A DNA stretch of 30,044 bases, from the IMG/VR virus record IMGVR_UViG_3300029981_000047, positions 1 through 30,044 of that record; one strand, given 5' to 3'. The position numbers and the translations under genes were made by a program. Shown one piece after another: positions 29,487 to 30,044 of this stretch (the first letter of the stretch is position 1; each line of letters starts with the position of its first letter). The notes beneath the pieces are model-generated. The model was given only the letters and a program-made list of their open reading frames with translations. It was not told the origin of the DNA and did not search any database. The stretch is from a virus.

Positions 29487-29527
29487 TTGATTTGGGTACA
29501 CTTATTGGGTACGGAATTTTCAATATC

Positions 29528-29621
29528 TCTTGATTTTGTCATGCATTGTCTTACATGAGTGGGTATATTCTCTGTACGGACGCAAGCAATGCCGCAGAGT
29601 CCAAAAGGAAACGAAAATGAA
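29528..29621 (+). promoter_or_regulatory. Promoter-leader unit, copy 1
   Basis: A -35-like ATGCAT (29541-29546) and TATATT (29564-29569) are 17 bases apart. A leader with GGACGCAAGCAAT and a ribosome site AAAGGAAACG leads to an ATG at 29617. The unit is repeated 115 bases downstream. The ATG-initiated frame reads through copy 2 into the following gene. Confidence 0.55.
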
Positions 29622-29642
29622 TGCAATTCTAAATGATGTGTC

Positions 29643-29736
29643 TCTTGTTTTTGTCTTGCATTGTCTTGCATTCGTTGGTATATTATCTCCATGGACGCAA
29701 GCAATACCGCAAAGAGTCCGAAAGGAAATGAAAATG
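29643..29736 (+). promoter_or_regulatory. Promoter-leader unit, copy 2
   Basis: -35 TTGCAT (29656-29661), a 17-base spacer and extended -10 TGGTATATT (ending 29684) form the best promoter in the window. The leader carries GGACGCAAGCAAT and AAAGGAAATG before the ATG at 29734. Two TCTTGCAT units overlap the -35 region. Confidence 0.65.
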
Positions 29737-29904
29737 AAAACTTTAATCGCAGTAAGAACTTCAGACTCAAAAGAACTTTTAGTGCATAGTGATTTTGGTG
29801 AAGATCAAGAAATATTTGGTGATCTTTACATTTCAGACGAGATGAAAGATTATATCACAAGTGAACTAGGCGATTCTTATACTTTGAAAATTATTGAAGA
29901 ATAA
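29734..29904 (+). CDS. Small acidic hypothetical protein
   Basis: This 56-residue acidic protein (MKTLIAVRTSDSKELLVHSD, then FGEDQEIFGDLYIS) starts after AAAGGA; an ATG two codons upstream is also possible. The in-frame reading open further left passes through the promoter and is not likely to be coding. No family is recognised. Confidence 0.5.
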   Translation: MKTLIAVRTSDSKELLVHSDFGEDQEIFGDLYISDEMKDYITSELGDSYTLKIIEE

Positions 29905-29907
29905 TTT

Positions 29908-29948
29908 GTCCCCAATGAAAATAACCACTGCGGGGACTGCAAACCCGC
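29908..29948 (+). promoter_or_regulatory. Mutually exclusive hairpins before the last gene
   Basis: GTCCCC (29908-29913) can pair with GGGGAC (29932-29937), while GCGGG (29930-29934) can pair with CCCGC (29944-29948); both share the same G run. This could be an attenuator or translation switch; there is no T run, so it is tentative. Confidence 0.3.
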
Positions 29949-29965
29949 TAACTTTGAGGTGACTA

Positions 29966-30044
29966 ATGACAACTAATGTCGATAACCGTTTTACACTCCG
30001 CATTAAACCAGAAGAACGTGCCGTACTACAAAAAAAAGCGGACG
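29966..30044 (+). CDS. Arc-like ribbon-helix-helix protein, cut by the window edge
   Basis: The first 26 residues (MTTNVDNRFTLRIKPEERAV, then LQKKAD) show the strand-helix start of an Arc-type DNA-binding domain: a short FTLRI beta strand followed by a helix that would be the first of two. GAGGTGA lies before the ATG. Arc-type proteins repress phage early promoters. The rest of the gene is outside the window. Confidence 0.55.
   Translation, partial: MTTNVDNRFTLRIKPEERAVLQKKAD

Overview
The window is a contiguous piece of a tailed double-stranded DNA phage genome (or an intact prophage) with a short-tailed, P22-like virion plan. The evidence is a packed left-to-right run of terminase, portal, scaffold, coat, tail-hub, ejection-protein and tailspike genes in P22-like order, followed by lysis genes. 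DNA metabolism genes lie on both strands in the right third. The host is not settled. A holin plus M15-type endolysin and good AGGAG-like ribosome sites suggest a bacterium, probably Gram-negative, but nothing names the lineage. I see no tRNA, rRNA, insertion sequence, CRISPR array or recombinase gene.

Layout: 1-1160 holds small plus-strand accessory genes with zinc-knuckle motifs and ends at a hairpin. 1241-13524 is packaging and virion assembly (TerS, TerL, portal, scaffold, coat, a gp4-position protein, a gp10-like hub, and three putative ejection proteins). 13556-19103 encodes a beta-helix tailspike, a second appendage protein with a related N-terminal adaptor, and a large beta-rich virion protein. 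19136-20171 is the lysis cassette, closed by a terminator at 20237-20263. 20389-26435 is transcribed on the minus strand. 26797 to the right edge is a plus-strand replication module (O/DnaD-like initiator with internal iterons, DnaB-like helicase) plus small early genes.

The main discovery is in the minus-strand region. It contains a split array of integron-type gene cassettes. Five complete attC-like sites and one truncated site each carry R''/R' core boxes (RYYYAAC / GTTRRRY). The complete sites have inner arms that pair around a conserved unpaired A in a CCGAC or ACGAC context. Gene stops lie at or inside the sites, and several cassettes share a leader that supplies the ribosome site. The cassettes encode an adenine/N4-type DNA methyltransferase, a degraded or frame-shifted cytosine-C5 methyltransferase, an HExxH metalloprotease-like protein with a small partner, an ADP-ribosyltransferase-fold-like protein, a zinc-ribbon protein and a small charged protein. 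Both sub-arrays begin at a simple site (21375-21420 and 26387-26432, about 83% identical) that has a core box but no partner box, as an attI site would. Between them sits the phage recombination operon: a Rad52-like annealing protein, an SSB-like protein with an acidic tip, a coiled-coil protein and small genes. No integron integrase is in the window, so recombination would need one supplied from elsewhere.

A working model, which is inference: the phage carries a swappable set of small host-interaction genes (mainly DNA-modification genes) at two docking sites. They are expressed early from a divergent regulatory region at 26434-26796 and sit beside single-strand DNA proteins that could affect folding of attC hairpins. 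A repeated TCTTGCAT-type element in front of early genes on both strands points to shared early control.
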